Origin: Alkalinema sp. FACHB-956
GTDB lineage: Bacteria; Cyanobacteriota; Cyanobacteriia; Leptolyngbyales; Leptolyngbyaceae
NCBI RefSeq assembly: GCF_014697025.1
Contig: NZ_JACJRC010000002.1
Span: 124,001-188,000, forward strand
Reading direction: 5' to 3'
Length of the DNA stretch: 64,000 nt
In this document: positions 28,845-36,860 of the stretch, in pieces
Layout of the letters: every line of letters starts with the position of its first letter
How positions within the stretch are numbered: position 1 is the first letter of the stretch
Translations under genes and position numbers: made by a program
The notes under the pieces: generated by a model
What the model was told of the DNA's origin: nothing
What the model saw: the letters and a program-made list of their open reading frames with translations, nothing else
The model's database searches: none

Positions 28845-29070
28845 GCGGATTTTTGCGGATTTTTGCGGGGGCAGGCGTTGCAGGATGCGCGGGGTTGGGC
28901 GGAGGGCAAGCGTGGGGGATGATGATTATCGGTTTTTGGATGTGAGCCAGGAGGTGGAGCGGCGGGATATGCAGACTCTGCTGCTGGCGGAGCAGGAAGT
29001 GAATCAGATTTTGATGGCGGCGCGGGAGCAGGCGGAGGCGAATCAGCAATTGGGAAAAGTGCAGCGGTGA
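28845..29070 (+). pseudogene. Frameshifted remnant of an AAA-like STAND gene
   Basis: The first frame reads FLRGQALQDARGWAEGKRG and hits TGA at 28920-28922. The next frame continues DDDYRFLDVSQEVERRDMQT and then a coiled coil (EQEVNQILMAAREQAEANQQ) up to TGA 29068-29070. This aligns well with residues about 386-440 of the 1243-aa ATPase at 7.7 kb ([20 protein letters not shown], then [20 protein letters not shown]). A net indel in a run of five G breaks the frame. Neither the ATPase nor propeller parts remain. Confidence 0.8.
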
Positions 29071-29450
29071 ATGGCTATCAGTGGGACAGGGGCGATCGTG
29101 GATATTTTTCTGCCGCTTCAGTAAGGTTTTTTGTTCGGTTCAGCGTTCCATGAAATGGGTTTGAGCCCATTGCTAGCCAAGGCATTCTGCTCAAGCATAC
29201 GGGTATTAAATGATACCCGATCGAAGTTTTGAAATACGGATTGACAGTCCTTTAGTTTCTTCGTACTGTGGTTTGTCAAGTGATTCCATGAACATCCTTC
29301 TTTCACTTGACAGTCCGGCATGAAGCATGGGGTCGCTGGGATCCTGAAAATTTAGGGCACTACCCACAGTTGCGCCAACAGCTATGGGTAGCTATTCCCC
29401 CTCGCTGAGTAACCAGCAAGGCGGCTTGATGAGGATTTTAGCATCTGACC

Positions 29451-29496
29451 GAGCCACTCTTGTTTGTGATGTCAAACGGGGTGGCTCTAAATTTTT
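29451..29496 (+). terminator. Possible hairpin terminator
   Basis: gagccac (29451-29457) pairs with gtggctc (29481-29487), with an inner gtttg/caaac pairing, followed by taaattttt. It lies upstream of the small gene at 29534; it might instead be a leader structure of that gene. Confidence 0.4.
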
Positions 29497-29533
29497 GGGC
29501 TTTCTTCCAATGCACAACAGGAGAAGCTCAGTT

Positions 29534-29752
29534 ATGGCGACAGGTTCTAGCGATCGGAGCGATCGTTCGGTTCAACATGAAAAACAACGCTTGCAGATCC
29601 ACTTAATCGGTCACAAAGAGTTTGTACAGGACACGATTAATCAATTCCATGCGCATCGGATCGCCGATCGGATTCATTGGAGTCAACCGATGAAGATCGT
29701 GCATTCCGACGGGCAATACATCAGCATCCTCAGTCGCGAACGTCAGCGGTAA
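29534..29752 (+). CDS. Small conserved-looking hypothetical protein
   Basis: 72 residues from ATG 29534, which has aggaga about eight bases upstream; the open frame extends further back to 29384, but that part has an unlikely composition and overlaps the hairpin. The body LQIHLIGHKEFVQDTINQFH, then IADRIHWSQPMKI and DGQYISILSR, has the regular alternation of a folded alpha/beta protein. I do not recognise a function. It is followed by an 11-bp inverted repeat. Confidence 0.55.
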   Translation: MATGSSDRSDRSVQHEKQRLQIHLIGHKEFVQDTINQFHAHRIADRIHWSQPMKIVHSDGQYISILSRERQR

Positions 29753-29757
29753 CGGCG

Positions 29758-29799
29758 AGGTGCTTACAAGTTTGTCCATCTGGCAGACTGTAGGCACCT
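29758..29799. other. 11-bp inverted repeat after the 72-aa gene
   Basis: aggtgcttaca (29758-29768) faces tgtaggcacct (29789-29799) with one G-T wobble and a 20-base loop. There is no T-run, so it is not a standard terminator. Confidence 0.6.
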
Positions 29800-30033
29800 T
29801 ACGGGGTTCTACTGCTCATTGACCTAAAAACCCATCCGCGAAAGCAGCGATCGTGGTCGTTGAGAGCGATCGTGCATTTTCTCCCTCATTTGTGTGATGC
29901 AAAGTTCGATCGGTCTTTCAGATTGTTTCGTGGGCCGTCGTTTTCAGGCAAAAATCTAGGAAAATTTCATGATTAGCCTAACGTGACCGATCGTCGCACC
30001 TGACTGGCACGGATCATTTGTGACTTTGGTGAT

Positions 30034-30234
30034 TTGCTGCAATCTTTAGAGACGGTTCAAGATATTCAAGAACTAGACGGGAAGCTGAAATTTATCTGTC
30101 AGGACTCAGCAGATAGATTTGCCAGTAATTTTCAATCTAATGTCGCAGATTTAGCAGAGATGATTCGAGATCTAGTTCAATGGATTGAAGAACAATTACA
30201 GATTCATTCCCAGATCTCTATTTTAGGCATATAA
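30034..30234 (+). CDS. Uncertain small ORF
   Basis: 66 residues from TTG 30034; the same frame opens at 30004. Sequence FICQDSADRFASNFQSNVAD then MIRDLVQWIEEQLQ is helical and protein-like, but there is no ATG and no clear ribosome binding site. It may be the end of a decayed gene in this accessory patch. The interval 29800-30003 shows nothing else. Confidence 0.3.
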   Translation: MLQSLETVQDIQELDGKLKFICQDSADRFASNFQSNVADLAEMIRDLVQWIEEQLQIHSQISILGI

Positions 30235-30605
30235 TCTAAGAATGTTTTTGAAATTCTCTCGCTACGTCACAGACTGACAATTCCGATGCAAACCGATTCT
30301 GAGTGTTGATCGATTTGAGGTTGGAGTTTGTTTATAGCGGGTGCTCAGAACCATAGGGCAGAAAACAAACTATGAAGACACCGACAGATCTGCAAATACT
30401 CGAGGCGATATACGCGCAGGTAATCGATAGGTTTCCAAAATTTGATGATAAAACTCCAGATAGATCATCAAAAATATATGTCCCTTTTGAGATTGATTCG
30501 ATTGCTAAGCTACTCGGTGTTGATTCAGATATAGTATTTGGAAGATTGTATTAAGTAGGTAATGATAGAAAAACTCAAGTATGTAAAGGAAAGTAAAGTT
30601 CAAGG

Positions 30606-31250
30606 TTAGAACCGAAACCGCTCGACCGTGTAGTTCCCCTTCTGTGCTTGGTTTTCAATCCCATCTATCACGGCCTCAGCAAGGTCTAGTTCATCCTCGA
30701 ACATACGGCCCGCCAACTCGTGATCTTTAATCTGCTCCCATTTGTTCTCGATTCGATTCATTTCAGAGCAGTAGGGAGGTAACCAAAACGAATAAATTCC
30801 TTGCTCTTGCCATCGTTCCCAATGCCCTTGCACAGCCCTATTGACATGTAATGAACCATTGTCTTGCACAATCACCGTAACCTGACCTTGCTGTTGTAAT
30901 CGCTGTTGCGCTTTCTGAGCTTGCCAGTCCATCAGGCGAATATAGGCAGGAGCCTTGAAACTTCCTACTGCCAGCCCATACTCGAAGCTGACGCAGGGTT
31001 CCCATAGCCCTAAAATATTCAATCGTCTGCCTCGCGGCGCAGTTTGCTCTTGGCGTTTCTGCTCTCCACGAAAGTAGTAGCTATAACCGACCGAACTCCA
31101 ACAACAAAACCCAGATTCATCCAGATATTTCAAACAAATCTCACCGACTGCTGCTGCCCATTCCAGCACATCTAGGTCGGCTTGTTTGAGTTGACGTTGT
31201 TCCGCATTCTGTCGCAATTGATGACTGGTGCGAGTGCGCTTCCAAATCAC
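30606..31250 (-). CDS. IS630 transposase, C-terminal DDE part (ORF B)
   Basis: 214 residues as an isolated frame. It carries the DDE catalytic triad: Asp in KYLDESGFCCW, Asp in VIVQDNGSLHV and Glu in SEMNRIENKWEQIK. It is expected to be made mainly as a fusion with the upstream frame by -1 frameshifting at the run of five A and five G (31250-31259, minus-strand sense), which would read ILRKKGVIWKRTRTS, the expected junction for this family. Confidence 0.85.
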   Translation of the reverse strand: MIWKRTRTSHQLRQNAEQRQLKQADLDVLEWAAAVGEICLKYLDESGFCCWSSVGYSYYFRGEQKRQEQTAPRGRRLNILGLWEPCVSFEYGLAVGSFKAPAYIRLMDWQAQKAQQRLQQQGQVTVIVQDNGSLHVNRAVQGHWERWQEQGIYSFWLPPYCSEMNRIENKWEQIKDHELAGRMFEDELDLAEAVIDGIENQAQKGNYTVERFRF

Positions 31251-31723
31251 CCCCTTTTTCGTAAGATTTGTCGAACTTGCTCAGGACTCAAATGTACATC
31301 GCGCTCTTTGGCTAATTTCTCTGCTAGTTGTTTGGCTCTATAGCGGCGAGGGTCTTGCCGCAGACAAGTTTCTAGATACACCATGTCGGCTTCTTCCCAA
31401 CGCCGCATCCCACCGGGTCTAGGAGCATCCCACAGTCCACCTAATCCCTGTTTTTGCCAGCGATGTAACGTCTCGCGTACTGTTTGCAAGTTCCAGTCAA
31501 AATACTCCGCGATCTTCTCGACGATCCAACCCCGTGAACTGAGTCGTACAACTTCGGCGCGATCCCGGACTCGTTGCGGCAAATGTTGAGCCGTTCTCAG
31601 TTCTCGCAAGGTGCGATCTTGTTCTGGTGTGAGAAAGACACGAAGACGATAACCCATGTTCGGTTGCGGGGAATAAAGGTTCTCTTCACTTATCTTTACA
31701 CAGTTGAGTTTTTCTACCTCCAC
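31247..31723 (-). CDS. IS630 transposase, N-terminal DNA-binding part (ORF A)
   Basis: 158 residues containing two helix-turn-helix units: DRAEVVRLSSRGWIVEKIAE with YFDWNLQTVRETLHRW, and the KQLAEKLAKERDVHLSPEQV winged-helix-like second unit. It ends ILRKRG just after a run of A then G residues and overlaps ORF B by four bases. It would bind the terminal inverted repeats. The start region lies just inside the right terminal repeat. Confidence 0.85.
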   Translation of the reverse strand: MEVEKLNCVKISEENLYSPQPNMGYRLRVFLTPEQDRTLRELRTAQHLPQRVRDRAEVVRLSSRGWIVEKIAEYFDWNLQTVRETLHRWQKQGLGGLWDAPRPGGMRRWEEADMVYLETCLRQDPRRYRAKQLAEKLAKERDVHLSPEQVRQILRKRG

Positions 31724-32238
31724 CTACTTATCACTTAGAAAATAAGTATGGTTACAAGCAAGATGATGGCAGCTTTGTTCACTTTTTCGCGATTAATGTA
31801 GGATCAGATCGTCATTGCATAAATGTTCCCTTGCTCTCTGGGACGGTTGCTATGCTCAGGGAGGAAAAGAAAAGAGCATCTAGCTCATTTGGTTTTAGCT
31901 TAGCTGCTTTGATTATCTCAATTTTGACCTTTGGACTTAATGCTGGGCTGAAAATTCGAGAAGAAATTTCAAAGCTGGATCAAACCAATATCCAGCAGCC
32001 AACTCAATCAATAGAGCGAAAAGACAAATGAGCCCAACATAGGCCCTTGTATGTTGAAGGAGTCAGGATAGACTAATAACAAACTCACCGGAGAATCTGA
32101 ATAGGCCCTCAGACAATCGGTTTTCACTCACGAAGACTGCTTGACAGTACCAATACTTGGAACTGATGTCAATAAAGCCACACTCCACGAGGAACAGAGT
32201 GATGAACATCCTTAGTTAGACTGAATTCTTGTCCTGAG

Positions 32239-32568
32239 TTAAGCACTGATAACTCTCGTCTGAGCCTCAAAATCTGGTTGACGTTTAGGAATTACTCGAA
32301 TCTCTACATCACTGCCCAGCGCGTTCAAAAATTTAAACAGTCTCTCAGTCGAAAAACCAGAGAGCTTACCATTGAGCAGCGCAGAAACTTTAGGCTGATC
32401 AATGCCAAGCAACTTTGCGGCTTCAGTTTGGGTTAGGTTTCTAGCATCAATTAAGTTACTGATTTGTCGAACCAGTTCCGCCTTCACCAACAACTCATCA
32501 GAATTGGCAAGTCCTAAATCTGCAAAAACGTTTCCACTGCTAGATTGAACCTTGATTTCCTCACTCAT
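32239..32568 (-). CDS. HigA-type XRE-family antitoxin
   Basis: 109 residues. Residues about 32-90 are an XRE helix-turn-helix (NLTQTEAAKLLGIDQPKVSA) followed by FSTERLFKFLNALGSDVEIR, the hallmark of HigA-like antitoxins. It follows the toxin gene with an 8-base overlap, toxin first, as in higBA modules. It should bind the toxin and, together with it, repress the operon through the palindrome upstream of the toxin gene. Confidence 0.85.
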   Translation of the reverse strand: MSEEIKVQSSSGNVFADLGLANSDELLVKAELVRQISNLIDARNLTQTEAAKLLGIDQPKVSALLNGKLSGFSTERLFKFLNALGSDVEIRVIPKRQPDFEAQTRVISA

Positions 32569-32950
32569 TGTCGTTCTCCTCTGGCTGATTTTTGTAATAT
32601 TGCTCGTAATGCTCTTTTGCCCGTTTCAAGCGTGTCTCAATCAGTTCAATATCTTGCTTAGGAGTCTCAATCCCGCGCTTTGACTTTTTCTGGAACACAT
32701 GCAGCACGTAAACAGCTTTCTCAAACATAATGCTATACACTGCCCGATAGGTATCTCGATCAAAGTCTTGAACAACCTCCAGAACAGAAGCGCCCTTGAA
32801 CCCTTTGAGTGGTTTCACACTCGGATGCTTTTCACCACACTGTGCGCGGTACAATGCGTACCCAACCGCTTGTTGAACATCTTCAGGAAAGTCCTTCAAG
32901 TCGTCAAGTGAGCTAGCAATCCATTCGATGGGTTTTAGAGATGAGTTCAT
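32561..32950 (-). CDS. HigB/RelE-like toxin (Gp49 family)
   Basis: 129 residues of the phage-derived Gp49/HigB-like family: LDDLKDFPEDVQQAVGYAL, then VKPLKGFKGASVLEVVQ, DTYRAVYSIMFEKAVYVLHV and FQKKSKRGIETPKQDI. Members are ribosome-dependent mRNA endonucleases; the basic KKSKRG segment is typical of the active surface. Operon with the HTH antitoxin downstream. The pair lies at the edge of the accessory patch and probably arrived by transfer. Confidence 0.85.
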   Translation of the reverse strand: MNSSLKPIEWIASSLDDLKDFPEDVQQAVGYALYRAQCGEKHPSVKPLKGFKGASVLEVVQDFDRDTYRAVYSIMFEKAVYVLHVFQKKSKRGIETPKQDIELIETRLKRAKEHYEQYYKNQPEENDNE

Positions 32951-32958
32951 AAACTCAA

Positions 32959-32978
32959 TTATGCTAGTTTTAGCATAA
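32959..32978. promoter_or_regulatory. Palindromic operator of the toxin-antitoxin operon
   Basis: ttatgcta, spacer gttt, tagcataa: a perfect 8-bp inverted repeat 8 bases upstream of the toxin start. Position and symmetry fit binding of the antitoxin dimer for autorepression. Confidence 0.75.
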
Positions 32979-33147
32979 CCCTGTCAAGTTGGACAAATCT
33001 CGAACGATCGATACTACAGCCTGCGGCTTGGCAGCAGCAGAAACTACATGATTAAATTCCAGGAATTCAACAGACAAAGCAACCCAGTGGAAATGCATTG
33101 CAGCGATCGCCCCGCGCGAATCTTCCCATCATCGATTACGCTGGAGA

Positions 33148-34335
33148 ATGGATTTTCTTCGCCCTACCCCTGTTCAGCGTGGCCCTATGTTTAGCGTGAC
33201 GATCGATGCAACCTCCGTATTACCCAAACCCAGCGGCATTGGGCTCTATACCCTCAACTTGATCCAAGAACTCGATCGCCTCACCCAACCCGAAAACTTT
33301 GAACTGCGCATCTCCTTCCAACCCAGCCTCAAAGGACTCCTCAAAGGCCAATTCAACTACCCCGAACAGCTGTGTCCCTACGAAGATCTAATTCGCACCT
33401 TTCCCTTCCCCGTGCGTGCCTCTAATTGGTTTTTACGATTTCCCCAACTGTTTCCCCTAGTGGAATCTCAATTTGGCAAACCCGACATCTACCATGGCAC
33501 CAACTACATGGTCTTTCCCTTTCGCCACAGCAAACGAGTCGCTACGATCTACGACCTCACCTTTATTAAATATCCCCAATTTGCCACCGCCACCGTCAAA
33601 GCCTACGCCCAGCAATTGCGGCGCTGTTTACGCTGGACGGACTTAATCGTTACCATTTCCGACAGTTCCAAACGGGATATCGTGGAATACCTCGGCTTTC
33701 CCGACGATCGCATCGCCACCACCTATCCCGCCAGCCGCCTCACCACCGCCGACATCCCCAGCGCCACCGCGATCGCCGACGTTCCCTACCCCTTCAGCAA
33801 ACCCTACATTCTCTTCGTCAGCACGATCGAACCCCGTAAAAATATCGCTGCTTTAATCCAAGCCTTTGAGCAACTGAAAGCCCGCGATCGCATTGACCAT
33901 GATCTCGTTCTCATCGGCCAAAAAGGTTGGTTCTACGAAGCAATTTTTGACCAGATCACGCGATCGCCCTATCGCGACCAAATTCACCACCTCAGCTACC
34001 TCAGCGATGCCGCCGTCGCCTACTTCCTCGCCCAGGCTGATGTCTTTGTTTACCCATCGCTCTACGAAGGCTTTGGACTGCCCGTTTTAGAAGCCATGAC
34101 CCTCGGGACTCCCGTCGTCACCAGCAACACTTCTTCTATTCCCGAAGTTGCTGGTGAAGCCGCTCTCCTGGTCGATCCCCAGGATACCGACGCCCTCAGC
34201 CACGCGATCGGTCAAGTCATCGGCGATCGTGCCCTGCGGCAACAATTGATCACCCAGGGATACCAGCAAGCCGCCAAATTCTCCTGGGCCGAAACCGCCA
34301 AACAAACCCTAAATGCCTATAGACTGTTGGCGTAA
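33148..34335 (+). CDS. Glycosyltransferase family 4 (GT-B)
   Basis: 395 residues from ATG 33148; ATG 33187 (MFSVTIDATSVL) is an equally plausible start because family members usually begin there. GT-B fold with the donor-binding half holding PYILFVSTIEPRKNIAALIQ and the ExxxxxxxE motif [19 protein letters not shown]. It probably adds a sugar from a nucleotide donor to an exopolysaccharide or glycan precursor. A second glycosyltransferase with the same motifs starts 37 bases downstream, so both likely act in one pathway. Confidence 0.88.
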   Translation: MDFLRPTPVQRGPMFSVTIDATSVLPKPSGIGLYTLNLIQELDRLTQPENFELRISFQPSLKGLLKGQFNYPEQLCPYEDLIRTFPFPVRASNWFLRFPQLFPLVESQFGKPDIYHGTNYMVFPFRHSKRVATIYDLTFIKYPQFATATVKAYAQQLRRCLRWTDLIVTISDSSKRDIVEYLGFPDDRIATTYPASRLTTADIPSATAIADVPYPFSKPYILFVSTIEPRKNIAALIQAFEQLKARDRIDHDLVLIGQKGWFYEAIFDQITRSPYRDQIHHLSYLSDAAVAYFLAQADVFVYPSLYEGFGLPVLEAMTLGTPVVTSNTSSIPEVAGEAALLVDPQDTDALSHAIGQVIGDRALRQQLITQGYQQAAKFSWAETAKQTLNAYRLLA

Positions 34336-34372
34336 TCGGCTAGCTTGCGTGCATTGGGATAGGGGAGAAACG

Positions 34373-35473
34373 ATGGGATTGCTGGTAAATTTGGCATTTC
34401 TGACCACCAAACCGACGGGGCACACCGTCTATGCCCAAAACCTGGTACCACAATTGCGGGAATTCCATCCCAAGTTGTTGATTAGCCAGGACTCCCTACC
34501 CCAATGGCAAACCCTTGCCCCGGAGGATGGCGGCAGTCTCGATTACCTTCCCGTCTCCGGCAAAATGAACCCCGACCACGGCAGCAAAGGCCACCTGCGC
34601 CGCCTGCTCTGGACGCAATTCCAACTGCCCCGCCTCTACCGCAAATTCCAGGGCAGCCTCCTCTTCTCCCCCATCCCTGAAATGCCGCTTTGGAGTCGCG
34701 TTCCCACGATCGTCACCCTGCATGACCTGATTCCCCTGCGCTTTCCCCGCCAGCGATCGCCCCTGACGCCCTACTTCCGGCACTACATTCCCCGCGTTCT
34801 GCGGCAGGCCAAGCATGTGCTGTGCGACTCCGCCGCTACGGCCCGCGATGCCATGGAGTTCTACAACATTCCCGCCAGCCAACTCACCCCCGTCCCTTTG
34901 GCCTACGACGCCAGCAACTTCCGCTTTCTAGACCTGCCTCGTAAGCCCTATTTCCTCTACCTAGGCCGCCACGACGCCTACAAAAACCTGTCCAGAGTCC
35001 TATCCGCCTTTGCCCAGGTTCCCAATCACCAGGACTATGAACTGTGGATTGCAGGGCCAGCGGATCCTCGTTATACCCCGCAGTTGGAAGGCCAAGCCTG
35101 GGATCTGGGGGTTCGGTTGCAGTTCCTCAACTATGTGCCCTACCGGGAATTGCCCGTTTTACTGAATAACGCGATCGGACTGGTTTTTCCCACCCTTTGG
35201 GAAGGCTTTGGGCTGCCCGTACTGGAAGCCATGGCCTGCGGAACACCTGTGATTACCTCCAATCTGTCCTCGTTGCCGGAAGTGGCGGGGGATGCCGCTT
35301 TGTTAGTCGATCCCTACGATGTCAACGCGATCGCCCAAGCCATGACCGAATTAATCTCCGATGAACAAACCTGGCAACAACTGCGGCAACGGGGTTTAGC
35401 GCGCGCCAAGCAATTCAGTTGGCAAAAAACGGGAAAACTGACAGCAGATATCTTGCGCCAGTTTATGGGCTGA
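34373..35473 (+). CDS. Glycosyltransferase family 4 (GT-B), second copy
   Basis: 366 residues from ATG 34373, preceded by agggga; a longer frame begins at 34313 but would overlap the first gene. The GT-B signature is [20 protein letters not shown] and the donor site [19 protein letters not shown]. The two glycosyltransferases are paralogous but clearly diverged, suggesting they add different sugars or act at different positions. Their acceptor cannot be told from sequence. Confidence 0.88.
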   Translation: MGLLVNLAFLTTKPTGHTVYAQNLVPQLREFHPKLLISQDSLPQWQTLAPEDGGSLDYLPVSGKMNPDHGSKGHLRRLLWTQFQLPRLYRKFQGSLLFSPIPEMPLWSRVPTIVTLHDLIPLRFPRQRSPLTPYFRHYIPRVLRQAKHVLCDSAATARDAMEFYNIPASQLTPVPLAYDASNFRFLDLPRKPYFLYLGRHDAYKNLSRVLSAFAQVPNHQDYELWIAGPADPRYTPQLEGQAWDLGVRLQFLNYVPYRELPVLLNNAIGLVFPTLWEGFGLPVLEAMACGTPVITSNLSSLPEVAGDAALLVDPYDVNAIAQAMTELISDEQTWQQLRQRGLARAKQFSWQKTGKLTADILRQFMG

Positions 35474-35519
35474 ATACTGCCCAGGAAGGGACTGTGGAAT
35501 ACTCAGGGTTTGCAATGCT

Positions 35520-35894
35520 CTAGCTAGAGGTCGATCGGGTTAGCAGCACTACACCCAGAAAGATAAAAGCAATGCCAATGTACTGCACCAGCGTCACTTT
35601 TTCTTTGAAGAAGAACAAGCCTAACAAGACTGCAAAGACATAGCTCAACGCTAGCAGGGGACTGGCAATGCTGAGATTCACCTTATTCAGCAGCAAAATA
35701 TACGTCACCACCCCCAAGCCGTAGCAGACCAGACCCACCAGGATTTGCCACTTGGTGATCATACTGACGATCGCTGCAAGGACATTACTGGAATCGATCG
35801 TGCCCAAGGCTAATGCGCCCTGCTTAAGGAAAAACTGACCGCCCACGCTGGCTGCCACCGAGGCCATCAAAAGACAGAACGCCGCGAAGGACAT
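35520..35894 (-). CDS. Small EamA/SMR-like membrane protein
   Basis: 124 residues with four membrane helices, the first including MSFAAFCLLMASVAASVGGQ and FFLKQGALALG. The last two helices (ALSYVFAVLLGLFFFKEKVT and GIAFIFLGVVLLTRS) are the classic EamA half-repeat, as in small four-helix exporters and the flippase-like ArnE/ArnF pair. It probably works as a dimer. Being next to two glycosyltransferases it might move a lipid-linked sugar, but it is on the other strand. Confidence 0.75.
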   Translation of the reverse strand: MSFAAFCLLMASVAASVGGQFFLKQGALALGTIDSSNVLAAIVSMITKWQILVGLVCYGLGVVTYILLLNKVNLSIASPLLALSYVFAVLLGLFFFKEKVTLVQYIGIAFIFLGVVLLTRSTSS

Positions 35895-36107
35895 GGCTTC
35901 TCCTGGGATACAAACACCTGCTCAGTTGTAGCAGACTGGAGTACCTTAACACAATCTACAGAATTGTAATTCACGGCCAAAGGTGCAGCAAATCTGGTGT
36001 TGAGGAATGTTTACAACCAGATGGGTGGAGTCACGGAAATTCCTCAAATCCCAGAAAAGCTGGATTATGATCGAAGCAGTGTGACCAGACGAAAAGGCTC
36101 GATCGCA

Positions 36108-36824
36108 ATGACCATGGTAAATTCCAGTGCAAATTCCGGTACCTATACCGACGCACAAATTGAACTCTGGCTCCGAGGTCTCCTTACCTTAGCGTGGGCG
36201 GATGGCGATTTTGATGAATCAGAAAAGCAATTGATCGCCTCGCTGACGCACCACGAAATTACCGCTGATGAGAGTGCCAAAATTTTTCAGCCGGTACAGC
36301 CTGAAGACCTCAAAGCAGCCTTTGGATCGGATAAAGCCCTAGCAGAAAATTTTCTGCGCACGGCGGTGATGGTGGCGCTGTCCGACGGCACCTATACAAC
36401 GACTGAGGATGAGCAACTGACGGAGTTTGCCGCGGCCCTAGACACCAGCCACGATGTGCTGGATACCCTGCGACTCACGTTGTGCGATTTAGAAACCCAA
36501 ACGGCCAGTCCATTGGTGGCTGCGGAAGGCAGTGTCGCCAGTGGACTGCAACCGCCCCAGCACCGGGAAGATTTACTGCAACCCGTTCGGACTTGGCTGG
36601 ATGGTATGGAGGTGGATGATCCGAAGGTGGCGCGCTTCCTCTGTAAGTTGATTCCGTCCCAATGTCCCTTTGAACGGGATGTGGTGTTATTTGGCAAAAA
36701 AATTGTCCACATTCCTCCGATGTGTAAGGTGAATCCGTTGTATGAGCAGTTGGTGGGGTTGCGGTTCCGGGCGTTGTCCTTTTTGGCCGATCGCTGCGGG
36801 GAAGACGTCACTCCGTATATCTAG
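36108..36824 (+). CDS. TerB-like domain fused to Mo-dependent-nitrogenase C-terminal domain
   Basis: 238 residues from ATG 36108 (a TTG-started longer frame opens at 35997 but is unlikely). Residues about 15-130 are TerB-like: WLRGLLTLAWADGDFDESEK and VMVALSDGTYTTTEDEQLTE are paired acidic helices of the tellurite-resistance fold. Residues about 160-238 match the domain named after the C-terminus of a Mo-dependent nitrogenase subunit (CKLIPSQCPFERDVVLFGKK, HIPPMCKVNPLYEQLVGLRF), with conserved Cys. The same domain is widespread in non-diazotrophic cyanobacteria, so nitrogen fixation is not implied. Function unknown. Confidence 0.78.
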   Translation: MTMVNSSANSGTYTDAQIELWLRGLLTLAWADGDFDESEKQLIASLTHHEITADESAKIFQPVQPEDLKAAFGSDKALAENFLRTAVMVALSDGTYTTTEDEQLTEFAAALDTSHDVLDTLRLTLCDLETQTASPLVAAEGSVASGLQPPQHREDLLQPVRTWLDGMEVDDPKVARFLCKLIPSQCPFERDVVLFGKKIVHIPPMCKVNPLYEQLVGLRFRALSFLADRCGEDVTPYI

Positions 36825-36860
36825 CCAAATCTTGAACCAACTCGCAGATAGTTACATAGA

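Larger units (their letters stand above)
30554..31728 (-). mobile_element. IS630-family insertion sequence, complete
   Basis: About 1175 bp, flanked by TA on both sides (30552-30553 and 31729-31730), the target duplication of IS630/Tc1-mariner elements. Terminal inverted repeats of 35 bases (30554-30588 and 31694-31728) agree at 29 of 35 positions and share agtaggt and tagaaaaactcaa. Inside is a two-frame transposase on the minus strand. Both ends and both frames are intact, so the copy looks recent. Confidence 0.9.
30372..32031 (+). pseudogene. Small membrane-protein gene split by an IS630-type insertion
   Basis: The 5' part (30372-30551, 60 codons, MKTPTDLQILEAIYAQVIDR to VFGRLY) runs into a stop created by the element. 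The 3' part begins at 31729. Removing the element and one TA joins codon 60 to YHLENKYGYKQDDGSFVHFF and an uninterrupted frame to TGA 32029-32031, giving 160 residues. The restored protein has an N-terminal helical domain (FEIDSIAKLLGVDSDIVFG) and one membrane helix near 119-137 (FGFSLAALIISILTFGLNA), then a charged tail. Function unknown. As it stands the gene is broken. Confidence 0.85.

Noticed and set aside
29118-29321. 67-aa minus-strand ORF
   Set aside because: No family resemblance, no supporting context in a decayed region; composition is not convincing.
36108-36824. Nitrogen fixation function suggested by the domain name
   Set aside because: No nif gene in the window, and the domain also occurs in cyanobacteria that do not fix nitrogen.
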